A DNA stretch of 64,000 bases from Amycolatopsis sp. 195334CR. Lineage in GTDB: Bacteria; Actinomycetota; Actinomycetes; Mycobacteriales; Pseudonocardiaceae. A model generated the notes under the pieces. It was not told where the DNA came from, searched no databases, and saw only the letters and a program-made list of their open reading frames with translations. The stretch's first letter is position 1. Every line of letters begins with the position of its first letter. Where the stretch lies: positions 496,001-560,000 of the forward strand of contig NZ_JAFJMJ010000001.1 in the NCBI RefSeq assembly GCF_017309385.1, written 5' to 3'. Position numbers and translations under genes: made by a program. Below are positions 39,163 through 47,192 of the stretch, in pieces.

Positions 39163-39776
39163 AGCCGCCGGGTGAGTTCGGGGACGCCGTCGCCGTCGAG
39201 GTCGGCCAGGAACGGGCGACGGCCCGCCATCACCATGACCAGCGACAGCAGCGGCCCGCGGAGTTCGGGCCCCGCACCCTCCCGGAAATCGGCGTCGGTC
39301 GCCTCCAGCGCCAAGCCCTTGACCAGCGTCTTGCTGTTCACCGCGAAATCCTTGGTGGCGAAGAACCTGGCCACCGCGAGCAGGCCATCGGCATCGGGGG
39401 AATGCCGCAGCCCCAACGGTTTCCGGATGTCCTCCGCGTGCACCAGCAGTTCCCCGAGACCGGCGGGCGAGGACTTGACCGGCAGCACGATCGGCCCAAC
39501 CCGGCGGAACCGCTCGAACGTCTCCCGCGGATCGGCGCCGCGGAACTCCTCCAGCCGCCGCCGGTTGTGCACGTCCGTGTCGAACCGGGCGCCGACCATG
39601 CTGCGGATCCACCCCAGCCGGGTGGTGGTCGCGGCCGCGCCGAGGTGGGCGACCACCTCCTCGACGTCCCACTCACCGCACAGCGTCGGCGACCGCCACG
39701 CCTGCGGTTCGAGCGCACTCAGGTCGTCGACGAGCGCGGCGAGCTCCCGTCGCTGGATCTGGGGGAAGTCGGTCAT
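39135..39776 (-). CDS. Maleylpyruvate-isomerase/DinB-like mycothiol-dependent family protein
   Basis: A 213-residue helical-bundle protein of the DinB-2/MDMPI type. The N-terminal block WRSPTLCGEWDVEEVVAHLGAA matches the metal-binding pattern of this family (W-x-x-x-T-x-C-x-x-W, then H). LLVHAEDIRKPLGL carries the later His/Glu ligands. It is likely a metal- and mycothiol-dependent transferase or isomerase of unknown substrate. Confidence 0.82.
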   Translation of the reverse strand: MTDFPQIQRRELAALVDDLSALEPQAWRSPTLCGEWDVEEVVAHLGAAATTTRLGWIRSMVGARFDTDVHNRRRLEEFRGADPRETFERFRRVGPIVLPVKSSPAGLGELLVHAEDIRKPLGLRHSPDADGLLAVARFFATKDFAVNSKTLVKGLALEATDADFREGAGPELRGPLLSLVMVMAGRRPFLADLDGDGVPELTRRLQPGETAEA

Positions 39777-39842
39777 GCCACGACACTAACGACGTCCGAA
39801 AACCGCCAGTCCCCGCGCCTGGCCCGGCCTAGCGTCGGGGGC

Positions 39843-40463
39843 ATGCGCCTCCGTCACCGCGACCGTGAACCCCGCGTCCACCCGGACGCCTACGTGGCCC
39901 CGACGGCCACCCTGATCGGGGACGTCGAGGTGGCCGCCCACGCCCGCGTGCTGTCCGGCGCCGTGCTGGACGCCGAGGGCGCGCAGGTCACCGTCGGCGA
40001 ATACAGCATCATCGGTGAGCACGCCGTGCTCCGCGCGTCCGCGGTGGCCGGGCCGCAGCCGGTCGAGGTCGGCGATCACGTGCTCGTCGGCCCCCACGCG
40101 ACCCTGCTGGGCTGCGTGGTCGGCCGGGCCTCCTACCTCGCCACCGGCTGCACCGTGCTGCAGACCGCCCGCCTCGGCGAGGGCACCACCGTCGCGGTCG
40201 GCGCCCTGGTGCACGCGCGCACCGAGACCCCCGCCGAGTACTTCGTGCCGCCGTTCGTGGTCGCGCTGGGCGATCCCGTCCGGCTCCTGGCTCCCGGCGA
40301 CCCGGAGCTGCCGGGCGCCATTCGCGAGGTCGGCTTCGCCCAGGCCGCGTTCGGCACGACCGGCCCGTGGTCCGACCGGATCCGCCGCACCGTGCACGCC
40401 ACCGAAACCCGCTCGACCGAACTCGCCGCGCACCGGGATGATGTGGTGCTGCCGGAACACTGA
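39843..40463 (+). CDS. Gamma-carbonic-anhydrase-like hexapeptide protein
   Basis: A 206-residue left-handed beta-helix protein. It starts with PRVHPDAYVAPTATLIGDVEVAAHARVLSGAVL, followed by IIGEHAVLRASAV and DHVLVGPHATLLGCVVGRASYLATGCTVL, the pattern of the gamma-CA/PaaY group where three His bind a metal at subunit interfaces. The C-terminal 50 residues are helical and unusual in length. The ATG follows a GGGGG stretch. Anhydrase activity is not certain. Confidence 0.82.
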   Translation: MRLRHRDREPRVHPDAYVAPTATLIGDVEVAAHARVLSGAVLDAEGAQVTVGEYSIIGEHAVLRASAVAGPQPVEVGDHVLVGPHATLLGCVVGRASYLATGCTVLQTARLGEGTTVAVGALVHARTETPAEYFVPPFVVALGDPVRLLAPGDPELPGAIREVGFAQAAFGTTGPWSDRIRRTVHATETRSTELAAHRDDVVLPEH

Positions 40464-40477
40464 GCCGAGGGGTGCGG

Positions 40478-41260
40478 ATGGGCGTTCTCGAAACCGGTGA
40501 CGGCCACTTGGTCTACGACGTGCGGGGCGACGGCCCGCCGCTGGTCCTGCTCCACCCCGGTGGCGCGAGCCGGGCGATCTGGGACGAGTTCGCCCCGGGA
40601 CACCGCGTGGTCCGGTTCGACGCGCGCGGCCACGGCGAATCGTCCGAACCCGATGGCCCGTTCTCCCACCACAACGACCTGCGCCTGCTGCTCGACGCGC
40701 TCGGCATCGACCGCGTGCCGCTGGTGGGCAGTTCGCTCGGCAGCCGGACCGCGATCGACTTCGCGCTGGCCCACCCCGACCGCGTGGACCGGTTGTTCCT
40801 CGCCTCACCGGGGATCAGCGGCATGGTCGAACGCGACCCGTTCACCGTCGAGCAGTACCGGAAAGTGGGCGAAGCCCTTGCCGCCCAGGACTTCCCGCTC
40901 GCCTACGAGCACGTCGTCCGACTGCTGGTCGACGGTCCACATCGGACTCCCGAGCAGGTGGACCCGGCGGTCCGCGCCCGTTTCCACGCCCTGCTGGTGG
41001 AGAACGCCCAGCAGGGCCACGGCCGCTTCCCGCCCGGCGACGAACTCGACGGAGTCAACCGGGTCGGCGAACTGCACGCGCGCACCCTGGTGCTGACCGG
41101 CTCGCTCGACACGAGCGACATCCACGAGATGGCGGACCTGCTGGAACGCTCAGGCCGCGACGTGCGCCGCGTGTCGTTCGACGGCGCCGGGCACCAGGTC
41201 GCCCTGGAACGACCACGGGAGTTCGGCGACCTCCTCACCGAATTCCTGCGAGATCACTGA
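40478..41260 (+). CDS. Alpha/beta hydrolase
   Basis: A 260-residue alpha/beta hydrolase: oxyanion segment LLHPGGASRAIWDEF, nucleophile LVGSSLGSRTA (Ser in GSSLGS), and a final SFDGAGHQVALERP with the catalytic His. The ATG is chosen over an in-frame GTG six bases upstream because GAGGGG is then well placed. It starts 14 bases after the beta-helix gene, likely in the same operon. The 3' end overlaps the HxlR gene by seven bases. Confidence 0.86.
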   Translation: MGVLETGDGHLVYDVRGDGPPLVLLHPGGASRAIWDEFAPGHRVVRFDARGHGESSEPDGPFSHHNDLRLLLDALGIDRVPLVGSSLGSRTAIDFALAHPDRVDRLFLASPGISGMVERDPFTVEQYRKVGEALAAQDFPLAYEHVVRLLVDGPHRTPEQVDPAVRARFHALLVENAQQGHGRFPPGDELDGVNRVGELHARTLVLTGSLDTSDIHEMADLLERSGRDVRRVSFDGAGHQVALERPREFGDLLTEFLRDH

Positions 41261-41637
41261 ACGCGTTCGTCGTACTCCGCCCTGGCGGCGTCCACCTCGG
41301 GCATGTGCGCCTCGGCCCACTCCTTGAGGTGCCGGATCGGGTCCAAAAGGGACAGACCGAGCGGGGTCAGCTGGTAGTCGACCCGGACCGGCACCGACGG
41401 GGTGACGGTCCGCGTCAGCAGCCCGTCCCGCTCCAGCCCGCGCAGGGTCTGGGTGAGCATCTTCTGGCTCACGCCGTCGATCCGCGCGGCGAGCTCCGAG
41501 TACCGCTTCGGCCCCTCCAGCCCCAGCGCCACGATCACCAGGCTCGCCCACTTGTCGCCGATCGTGTCGAGCAGCCTGCGGCTGGGGCAGAACGCGGAGA
41601 ACGCGTCGAAGCGCGGCTCGCCGGTTTTCACGTCCAT
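41254..41637 (-). CDS. HxlR-family transcriptional regulator
   Basis: A 127-residue winged-helix regulator with the family pattern CPSRRLLDTIGDKWASLVIVAL at the N-terminus and KRYSELAARIDGVSQKMLTQTLRGLERDGLL as the HTH. The N-terminal Cys (CPSRR) is the residue used for redox or electrophile sensing in HypR/QorR-type members. It is divergent from a quinone-oxidoreductase-like gene, the classic QorR arrangement, with an operator-like region between them. Confidence 0.92.
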   Translation of the reverse strand: MDVKTGEPRFDAFSAFCPSRRLLDTIGDKWASLVIVALGLEGPKRYSELAARIDGVSQKMLTQTLRGLERDGLLTRTVTPSVPVRVDYQLTPLGLSLLDPIRHLKEWAEAHMPEVDAARAEYDERVQ

Positions 41638-41697
41638 GACTTACTCCCGGGTGCCTACACCACTATAAAGTGCCTTCTTCCCATTGGAGAGTAAGTC
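41638..41697. promoter_or_regulatory. Operator-like repeats of HxlR/oxidoreductase pair
   Basis: Two features are visible: the 12-base near-palindrome CACTATAAAGTG (41661-41672), and perfect 9-base arms GACTTACTC (41638-41646) and GAGTAAGTC (41689-41697) flanking it. The AT-rich core is unlike the surrounding GC-rich DNA, and such sites are usual for HxlR-type repressors. Confidence 0.5.
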
Positions 41698-41741
41698 ACC
41701 GATGGTGGTGTGGTCCACCTCTTCACCGAAGGAGCACCACC

Positions 41742-42650
41742 ATGACGTTCGCCCTCGTGTCCAAGCCCGACCAGACCACCCCCGCGCTGGAGGAGGTGGT
41801 GCTGCCCGCGCTCGGACCCGGTGACCTGCGGGTCCGGGTCACCGCCGCCTCGGTCGACCCGGTCGACGCGCTCTACGCGGGCGGACCGGCCCGCGCGATC
41901 TTCGGCCTCACCGGCACGGTCGGCATCGGCTTCTCCCTCACCGGCGTGGTCGTCGAGACCGGCTCCGAGGTCACCGGCTTCTCCGCCGGTGACGCGGTCG
42001 CCGCGGTGCACGGCGACTTCGGCGCCCCGGCCCGCGCCCACGCGGAGGAAACCGTCGTCCCGGCGAAGGCCGCCGCGCTGCTGCCCGGCGAACTCGACCC
42101 CGTCGACGCGGCCACCCTCCCGCTCAACGCCCTGCTCGCGGCCCAGCTGGTGCACCACCTCGGCCCGGCCGGGGGGCGGACGCTGCTGGTCACCGGCGCG
42201 GCCGGGGCCGTCGGCGGGTACGCCGTCGCGCTGGCCGCGCACGCCGGCTGGGCAGTCACCGGGCTCGCCCGCGAATCCGACCGCGCGTTCGTGCTGAGTG
42301 CCGGAGCCCGCGACTTCAGCACGGAACTGCCCGGGCCGTCGTTCGACGCCGTGGTCGACGCCGCCGTGCTGCAGTCGGCGGCGGTTGCCGCGATCCGCGA
42401 CGGTGGCGCGTTCGCCGGGGTGCCCTCGGCCGCCCCGGCGACCCCCGAGCGCGGCATCGACGTCGGCATCCTGAACGTCGAACCCGACGGCGAGCAGCTC
42501 GCCGGGCTGCTCGACCTCGCCGTCCGCGGCGTGCTGGCCGTGCGCGTGGCGGGACGGGTGCCGCTGGCCGAGGCCGCGACGGCGTACGACAAGGTCGCGG
42601 GCGGTGGTCAGCGCGGTCGGTGGCTGCTGGTTCCGGGGCAGCGCAGGTGA
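41742..42650 (+). CDS. NADPH:quinone-oxidoreductase-like MDR protein
   Basis: A 302-residue medium-chain dehydrogenase/reductase without zinc ligands. The N-terminal substrate domain (VLPALGPGDLRVRVTAASVDPVD) precedes a Rossmann domain with LLVTGAAGAVGGYAVALA. The ATG has a GAAGGAG site. It is divergent from an HxlR regulator, as in the qorA-qorR pair, suggesting quinone or electrophile detoxification. Its stop interlocks with the convergent MerR gene (TGATCA). Confidence 0.9.
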   Translation: MTFALVSKPDQTTPALEEVVLPALGPGDLRVRVTAASVDPVDALYAGGPARAIFGLTGTVGIGFSLTGVVVETGSEVTGFSAGDAVAAVHGDFGAPARAHAEETVVPAKAAALLPGELDPVDAATLPLNALLAAQLVHHLGPAGGRTLLVTGAAGAVGGYAVALAAHAGWAVTGLARESDRAFVLSAGARDFSTELPGPSFDAVVDAAVLQSAAVAAIRDGGAFAGVPSAAPATPERGIDVGILNVEPDGEQLAGLLDLAVRGVLAVRVAGRVPLAEAATAYDKVAGGGQRGRWLLVPGQRR

Positions 42651-43007
42651 TCACTCGCTGGCGGCGTCGATGACCCCGTCGAGCACCTCGCGCGAGCGCG
42701 CCAGGTCGGCCATCAGCCGGTCGATGCGCTCGCGTTCGGCGGTGAGATCGGCGACCAGCTTCGCGTCGGCCTGTTCGGACGGGCCGCCGTCGGCGTCCCG
42801 CATGCAGGGCAGCAGGCGCGCGATCTTCTTGCTGGACAACCCGGCGGCGAACAGCTCCTGGATGCGGACGACCCGGTCGACGGCGGCCGCCGGGTAGTCC
42901 CGGTGGCCGCCGCGGGTGCGGTCGGCGACGAGCAGGCCCTGCTGCTCGTAGTACCGCAGCGAGCGCTCGCTCACACCGGTGCGCTGGGCCAGTTCACCGA
43001 TCCGCAC
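42651..43007 (-). CDS. MerR-family regulator
   Basis: A 118-residue regulator beginning VRIGELAQRTGVSERSLRYYEQQGLL, the full MerR HTH and wing, followed by the helical dimerisation arm. It has one Cys in LLPCMRDADGG. GGAGG precedes the chosen GTG; the long in-frame extension upstream is shadow. A 24-base imperfect palindrome with TTGACA lies just upstream, the probable own operator. Ligand unknown. Confidence 0.88.
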   Translation of the reverse strand: MRIGELAQRTGVSERSLRYYEQQGLLVADRTRGGHRDYPAAAVDRVVRIQELFAAGLSSKKIARLLPCMRDADGGPSEQADAKLVADLTAERERIDRLMADLARSREVLDGVIDAASE

Positions 43008-43022
43008 GACGCCTCCGGGGTT

Positions 43023-43046
43023 GAACCTGACATTGGTGTCAAGTTC
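43023..43046 (-). promoter_or_regulatory. MerR promoter/operator
   Basis: GAACCTGACA-TTGG-TGTCAAGTTC: ten-base arms with one mismatch. On the minus strand TTGACA forms the -35 of the MerR gene that starts at 43007. It sits between that gene and the end of the upstream MFS gene. Confidence 0.55.
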
Positions 43047-43050
43047 TACC

Positions 43051-44211
43051 TTAACGCGCGTGAGCAACAGCCTGATCGGCGAAACCGCGGGAACCGAGCA
43101 CCACCGCCAGCACCGGCACGAGCAGAACCAAAGCGGCCCAAGGGAAAGCACCGGCACCGAACCAGCCGAGCAGCAACCCGCCGACCACCCCGCCCCCGGC
43201 CATCGCCGCGTTCCACAGGGTGACCAGCATGGCCTGCGCGGTGTCGGCGGCCTCACCACCCGCCTGCCCGGCTGCGGTCTGGAGCAGTGTCGGCACCCCG
43301 CCCCAGCCGAGCCCCCACAGCGCCACGGCGAGGTACACCAGTGCGGGGCTCCCGGTGAACACCCCGAGCATCGCGGCCGCCAGCCCGACGAGCACCGTGC
43401 CGGCGATCGTCAGCGTGCGCAGCCTGCGGTCGATCAGCGCGCCCACCACCCAGATGCTCACCATCGAGGCCACACCGAAGATCAACAGCACCAGGTCGAC
43501 GGACCCGCCGAGCCCGGCGCGCTCCAGGAAGGTGGCGATGTAGGTGTAGAGGATCGTGTGCGCCAGCACAAAAACCAGGGTCACCACCAGGATCGGCGCC
43601 ACCCCGGGCACGGCGAGCGTGCGCCGCAGCGGGATCCGGCCGCCACCGGCCTGACCGGGGAAGTCCGGCACCGCGACGGCGATCCAGCCGAGGAGCACCA
43701 CGGCCAGCACGGACATCACGGTGAAGGTGACCCGCCAGCCGAGCGCCCCGCCGAGAAAGGTGCCGGCGGGCACGCCCAGCGAGAGCGCGAGCGGGATGCC
43801 CGCCATCACGATCGCGATCGCCTTGCCCTGCAGGCGTTCCGAGGCCAGGCGGCGGGCGTACCCGGCCAGCAGGGCCCAGACCACGCCCGCGGCCACCCCG
43901 GCGACGAACCTCGCGACCATGGTCAGCGCGTAGTCCGCGGACACCGCGGTGACCGTGTTGGCCACCGCGAAACCGGCGATCCCGGCCAGGAGCAAGCGTT
44001 TGCGCCGCCAGCCCGCGGTGGCCGCGGACAGCGGGATCGCGGCGAGCGCGGTCCCGATCGCGTAGACGGTCACGGTCTGCCCGGCGGCGGCCTCGCCCAC
44101 GCCGAGATCGGTGCTCAGCGCGGGCAGCACGCCGGCGGGCAGCGCCTCGGTCAGCACGGTGATGAACGCGGCGGTGGTCAGCGCCAGCAGGGCGGGCAAC
44201 GGAAGTCTCAT
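43051..44211 (-). CDS. MFS exporter (DHA1 type)
   Basis: A 386-residue, 12-helix transporter. The N-terminus LLALTTAAFITVLTEALPAGVLPAL and GWRRKRLLLAGI (motif A region), ARFVAGVAAGVVWALL and LGVPAGTFLGGALGWR (motif C-like) place it with AraJ/PbuE-like drug or sugar efflux proteins. The start is the ATG about 16 bases after a MerR-type palindrome, giving a leaderless message; a start 9 bases earlier is possible. The divergent MerR gene at 44277 is the likely regulator. Confidence 0.88.
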   Translation of the reverse strand: MRLPLPALLALTTAAFITVLTEALPAGVLPALSTDLGVGEAAAGQTVTVYAIGTALAAIPLSAATAGWRRKRLLLAGIAGFAVANTVTAVSADYALTMVARFVAGVAAGVVWALLAGYARRLASERLQGKAIAIVMAGIPLALSLGVPAGTFLGGALGWRVTFTVMSVLAVVLLGWIAVAVPDFPGQAGGGRIPLRRTLAVPGVAPILVVTLVFVLAHTILYTYIATFLERAGLGGSVDLVLLIFGVASMVSIWVVGALIDRRLRTLTIAGTVLVGLAAAMLGVFTGSPALVYLAVALWGLGWGGVPTLLQTAAGQAGGEAADTAQAMLVTLWNAAMAGGGVVGGLLLGWFGAGAFPWAALVLLVPVLAVVLGSRGFADQAVAHAR

Positions 44212-44226
44212 GCGGCCCATGCTCGA

Positions 44227-44248
44227 ACCTTCACACCGGTGTGAAGGT
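44227..44248. promoter_or_regulatory. Perfect 22-bp MerR operator between MFS and MerR genes
   Basis: ACCTTCACACC/GGTGTGAAGGT is an exact palindrome. On the minus strand TTGACC precedes it, and a 19-base spacer runs to a weak -10, followed by the MFS start. This is the canonical MerR promoter geometry. Confidence 0.7.
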
Positions 44249-44276
44249 CAACCACGAACCCAGTGAGGTGGCACAC

Positions 44277-44639
44277 ATGCGCATCGGCGCACTCTCCGAG
44301 CGGACCGGCACGCCCCGCCGGCTGCTGCGGTACTACGAGGAACAGGGGCTCATCGCCGCGCGGCGACTGGCGAACGGCTACCGCGACTACCACGAGTCCA
44401 ATGTGGACCGCGTGCACCAGATCCGCGGGCTGCTCGACGCCGGCCTGCCGACGCGGATGATCAAGCAGATCCTGCCCTGCCTGAACCGGCCACGGGCCAT
44501 CCACTTCCCCGACGCCACGCCGGAGATGCTCGCCGCGCTGGAGGCCGAACGCGATCGGCTCGGCCGCCGGATCGACTGCCTGCGGCACAACCACGAGGCC
44601 ATTTCCGGGTACCTGGACGAGGTGCGCGCCTACCGGTGA
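44277..44639 (+). CDS. MerR-family regulator
   Basis: A 120-residue regulator with HTH MRIGALSERTGTPRRLLRYYEEQGLI, wing and a coiled-coil arm. A Cys-containing LPCLNRP and C-terminal CLRHNHEAISGYLDEV follow. The ATG at 44277 has a GAGGTGG site; the in-frame start at 44241 lies inside the operator and is rejected. It is divergent from an MFS exporter with a shared palindrome. The last ten bases overlap the convergent larger MerR gene. Confidence 0.88.
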   Translation: MRIGALSERTGTPRRLLRYYEEQGLIAARRLANGYRDYHESNVDRVHQIRGLLDAGLPTRMIKQILPCLNRPRAIHFPDATPEMLAALEAERDRLGRRIDCLRHNHEAISGYLDEVRAYR

Positions 44640-45490
44640 GCGAGCGCGTCGAGCAGCCACGAATGGGCGTGGCCGACGGTGACCGGTTCGCCGGTCACCT
44701 CCCCGACCAGCGCCCAGTACCGCCGCAGGCGCGGACTCCGCTCGGGAGTGAGTTCGACGTGCAGCCGCCGCCGGAACTCCGGGGTGTCGCGGGTCCGGCC
44801 GACCGCCGCGTAGGCATCGACGAACCGGTCCAGCGCGGCACCGGGTTCCGGCGAGCGACCGGCGAGCACGAGCGGCGTGGCGAGGGCGCAGGCGGCACCG
44901 ACGTCCTCGTAGTCGACGTTGCGCGGACGTTGGCGCAGAAGGGTTTTCAGCGATCGGTCGTCGACGAGCGCGACCATTTCCGCGTAGGCGGCCACCTGCG
45001 CCGCGGTGGGGTCCGGTGGTGGCGCGGGCACGCTGCTGGCGAGGAACATCTCCACCGTGTCGGCGGTCGCCGGGCCGAGGAAGTCGTTGCGCCAGAAGGT
45101 GGTCAGCACCTCGCGAGCACCGCGGCCGTCACCCGCGGCCGCCAGTAGCTCCAGGGGCCGACCCGCTTCGACCGCACTGAGCGCCGCGCGACGCCACGCC
45201 ATCGCGGCCAGTTCGGCGTCGAGCGCGGCGCGTTCGGCGGTGACCACTTCCGCCACCGACCGTTCGCCGTCCAGCACCTGCCGGATCGACGGCAGGCCGA
45301 GGCCGAGCCCGCGCAACCGCCGGAGGAGCGTGAGCCGCTCGACCGCCGCCGGGTCGAACCGGCGGTGCCCGCCCGCGCTGCGCACCGGTTCGAGAATGCC
45401 TTCGTCGCAGTAGAACCGGATCGTGCGCACGGGCACGCCGGTGCGCCGGGCCAGCTCGCCGATGCCGAGCGCTGTGATCCGGGTCACCAC
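44630..45490 (-). CDS. Large MerR-family regulator with C-terminal effector domain
   Basis: A 286-residue regulator with an N-terminal MerR HTH (GIGELARRTGVPVRTIRFYCDEGILEP), a dimerisation helix (about 75-110) and a 170-residue helical C-terminal domain of unknown ligand. The Cys in RFYCDEG is unusual at that position. The first of two GTG codons has GGAGG 8 bases upstream. It is divergent from a mycothiol-type isomerase gene whose promoter holds a MerR palindrome; similar palindromes precede the MFS gene at 6429 and the MBL/hydrolase pair near 38260. Confidence 0.85.
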   Translation of the reverse strand: MVTRITALGIGELARRTGVPVRTIRFYCDEGILEPVRSAGGHRRFDPAAVERLTLLRRLRGLGLGLPSIRQVLDGERSVAEVVTAERAALDAELAAMAWRRAALSAVEAGRPLELLAAAGDGRGAREVLTTFWRNDFLGPATADTVEMFLASSVPAPPPDPTAAQVAAYAEMVALVDDRSLKTLLRQRPRNVDYEDVGAACALATPLVLAGRSPEPGAALDRFVDAYAAVGRTRDTPEFRRRLHVELTPERSPRLRRYWALVGEVTGEPVTVGHAHSWLLDALAHR

Positions 45491-45493
45491 ACC

Positions 45494-45525
45494 TTGAACC
45501 TCCACCCCGGTGGAATTCCTACCGT
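45494..45525 (+). promoter_or_regulatory. MerR-type promoter of isomerase gene
   Basis: TTGAAC (45494-45499), a 20-base spacer holding TCCACCccGGTGGA, and TACCGT (45520-45525), then 7 bases to the ATG. This is a near-textbook MerR-activated, leaderless promoter. Confidence 0.65.
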
Positions 45526-45532
45526 ACGGGAC

Positions 45533-46264
45533 ATGGACCCCACCTGGCTGACGAACGCGCTGCACCACCACACCGCCGCCTTCACCGCGGCCGCCGAGGG
45601 CGGTGACCCGGCGCTGGTCGTGCCGACCTGCCCGGAGTGGCGGCTGCGGGACCTGATCGGGCACATCGGCCAGGCCCACCGCTGGGCCGCGGGCATGGTG
45701 CGAACCGGTCAGCCCGACGCCGTCCCGGATCCCCGCGAAGCCGATCCCCCGGCCGACTGGGCGGGCTGGCTGGCCGAAGGCGCCACCGAACTCGCCGACG
45801 CCGTGTGCACTTCGGACACCGTGGTGCCCACTCTGCTCGGCCCCGGCCCGGCGGTGTTCTGGCTGCGGCGCATGCTGCACGACCTGGTGGTGCACCACGC
45901 CGACGCGTGCCTCACCACCCGCCGGACCACGTTCGAGGTCGCCCCCGACGTGGCCACGGACGCGATCGACGAAGCTCTGGGCCTGCTGTCCGCCCCGGGC
46001 GCGGAGGCGTTGAAGCCTGCCCTCACCGAACTCCGCGGCACGGGCCAGAAACTGTTGCTGCGCAATGAAAACACCGGCTGGCTGATCACCCGGACCCCCG
46101 ATGGCATCCGCTACCGCCACGGCGTGGAGGCCGCCGATGTCACGGTCACCGGGCCGGTCCGCGATCTCCTGCTCCTCCTCACCCGCCGCCTCCCACCAGC
46201 CCGGCTGGCGATCGAGGGCGACCACGCCCTGCTCGACCACTGGCTCACCCGGTCCGCGCTCTGA
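45533..46264 (+). CDS. Maleylpyruvate-isomerase-family mycothiol-dependent protein
   Basis: A 243-residue protein of the MDMPI family. The N-terminal bundle contains LVVPTCPEWRLRDLIGHIGQAHRW, and the metal ligand region RRMLHDLVVHHADACL holds His/Asp residues. The C-terminal part (GVEAADVTVTGPVRDLLLLLTRRL) is the SCP2-like MDMPI_C domain. It is probably a detoxification transferase using mycothiol. It is divergent from the large MerR regulator and likely leaderless. Confidence 0.87.
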   Translation: MDPTWLTNALHHHTAAFTAAAEGGDPALVVPTCPEWRLRDLIGHIGQAHRWAAGMVRTGQPDAVPDPREADPPADWAGWLAEGATELADAVCTSDTVVPTLLGPGPAVFWLRRMLHDLVVHHADACLTTRRTTFEVAPDVATDAIDEALGLLSAPGAEALKPALTELRGTGQKLLLRNENTGWLITRTPDGIRYRHGVEAADVTVTGPVRDLLLLLTRRLPPARLAIEGDHALLDHWLTRSAL

Positions 46265-46270
46265 CCCGCC

Positions 46271-46322
46271 TTGACAGGCAGCCGAACGGCTGCCTAACCT
46301 AAAGGCAGCCGCTTGGCTGCAT
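46271..46322 (+). promoter_or_regulatory. ArsR-type operator and promoter
   Basis: TTGACA (46271-46276) and TAACCT (46295-46300) are 18 bases apart, and the perfect palindrome AGGCAGCCGAACGGCTGCCT (46276-46295) fills the spacer. A second copy, AGGCAGCCGCTTGGCTGCAT, follows at 46303-46322. Two operators on one promoter indicate tight repression. Confidence 0.75.
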
Positions 46323-46338
46323 GTTTGAGGTGAGGGCG

Positions 46339-47130
46339 ATGGACGAGGTGTTCAAGGCGCTGGCCGATCCCAGCCGGCGGCGGTTGCTCGACCGGTTGAA
46401 CGAGCGCAACGGGCAGACCCTGCGCGAACTGTGCTCGGGGCTGGCGATGGCCCGGCAGTCGGTCAGCAAGCACCTCGCCGTGCTGGAGGCGGCCAACCTG
46501 GTCGCCACCACCCGCCGCGGCCGGGAGAAGTTGCACTACGTCAACGCCGAGCCGATCAACGCCATCGCCGAGCGCTGGATCAGCCAGTACCACCGCGAGC
46601 GCGTGCGCGCGCTCGCCGATCTGAAGACCGCATTGGAGAGCGAGCCGATGAGCAAGCCCGAATTCCTCTACACCACCTACATCAACACCACCCCGGAACG
46701 GCTCTGGCAAGCGCTGACCGATCCGGCCTTCACCATCCGCTACTGGGGCGCGGTGCTCGAGTCGGAGTGGACCGAGGGCGCCACCGTGAGCTGGGAGCAG
46801 AACGGCTGGAAGTCCGCCGATCCCGAGCAGGTGGTGCTGGCGGCCGACCCGTACCGGCGGTTGTCCTACACCTGGCACACCTTCACCCCGGACTTCGCCG
46901 AGATCATGGGCATCGAGCCCGAGTTCGTCGACCGGGCCGCCGCCGAACCGCGGTCGACGGTGACCTTCGAGCTGGAGCCCGCCGGTGAGCTGGTGAAGCT
47001 GACCGTGCGCCACGACGGGTTCGAGCCGGACAGCGCGGTGCTCGAAGCCGTCAGCGAGGGCTGGCCGCACATCCTGTCGAGCCTGAAGACCCTGGTGGAA
47101 ACCGGCGAGCCCCTGCCGGACGGCGAGTAG
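46339..47130 (+). CDS. ArsR HTH fused to SRPBCC (AHSA1) domain
   Basis: A 263-residue fusion. Residues 1-95 are an ArsR winged helix (MDEVFKALADPSRRRLLDRL, then MARQSVSKHLAVLEAANLV) and about 105-263 an AHSA1-type SRPBCC fold (FLYTTYINTTPERLWQALTD, TVTFELEPAGELVKLTV). No metal-site Cys is present in the HTH part. The SRPBCC cavity may bind a hydrophobic ligand and relieve repression. I start at MDEVF; MFEVRAM 18 bases upstream lies in the operator. Confidence 0.9.
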   Translation: MDEVFKALADPSRRRLLDRLNERNGQTLRELCSGLAMARQSVSKHLAVLEAANLVATTRRGREKLHYVNAEPINAIAERWISQYHRERVRALADLKTALESEPMSKPEFLYTTYINTTPERLWQALTDPAFTIRYWGAVLESEWTEGATVSWEQNGWKSADPEQVVLAADPYRRLSYTWHTFTPDFAEIMGIEPEFVDRAAAEPRSTVTFELEPAGELVKLTVRHDGFEPDSAVLEAVSEGWPHILSSLKTLVETGEPLPDGE

Positions 47131-47192
47131 CCGCAAACAACCCCGCGTCCGGCGAGCCACAACCACCGGTTGGGCACTCATAGGCTGCACCG

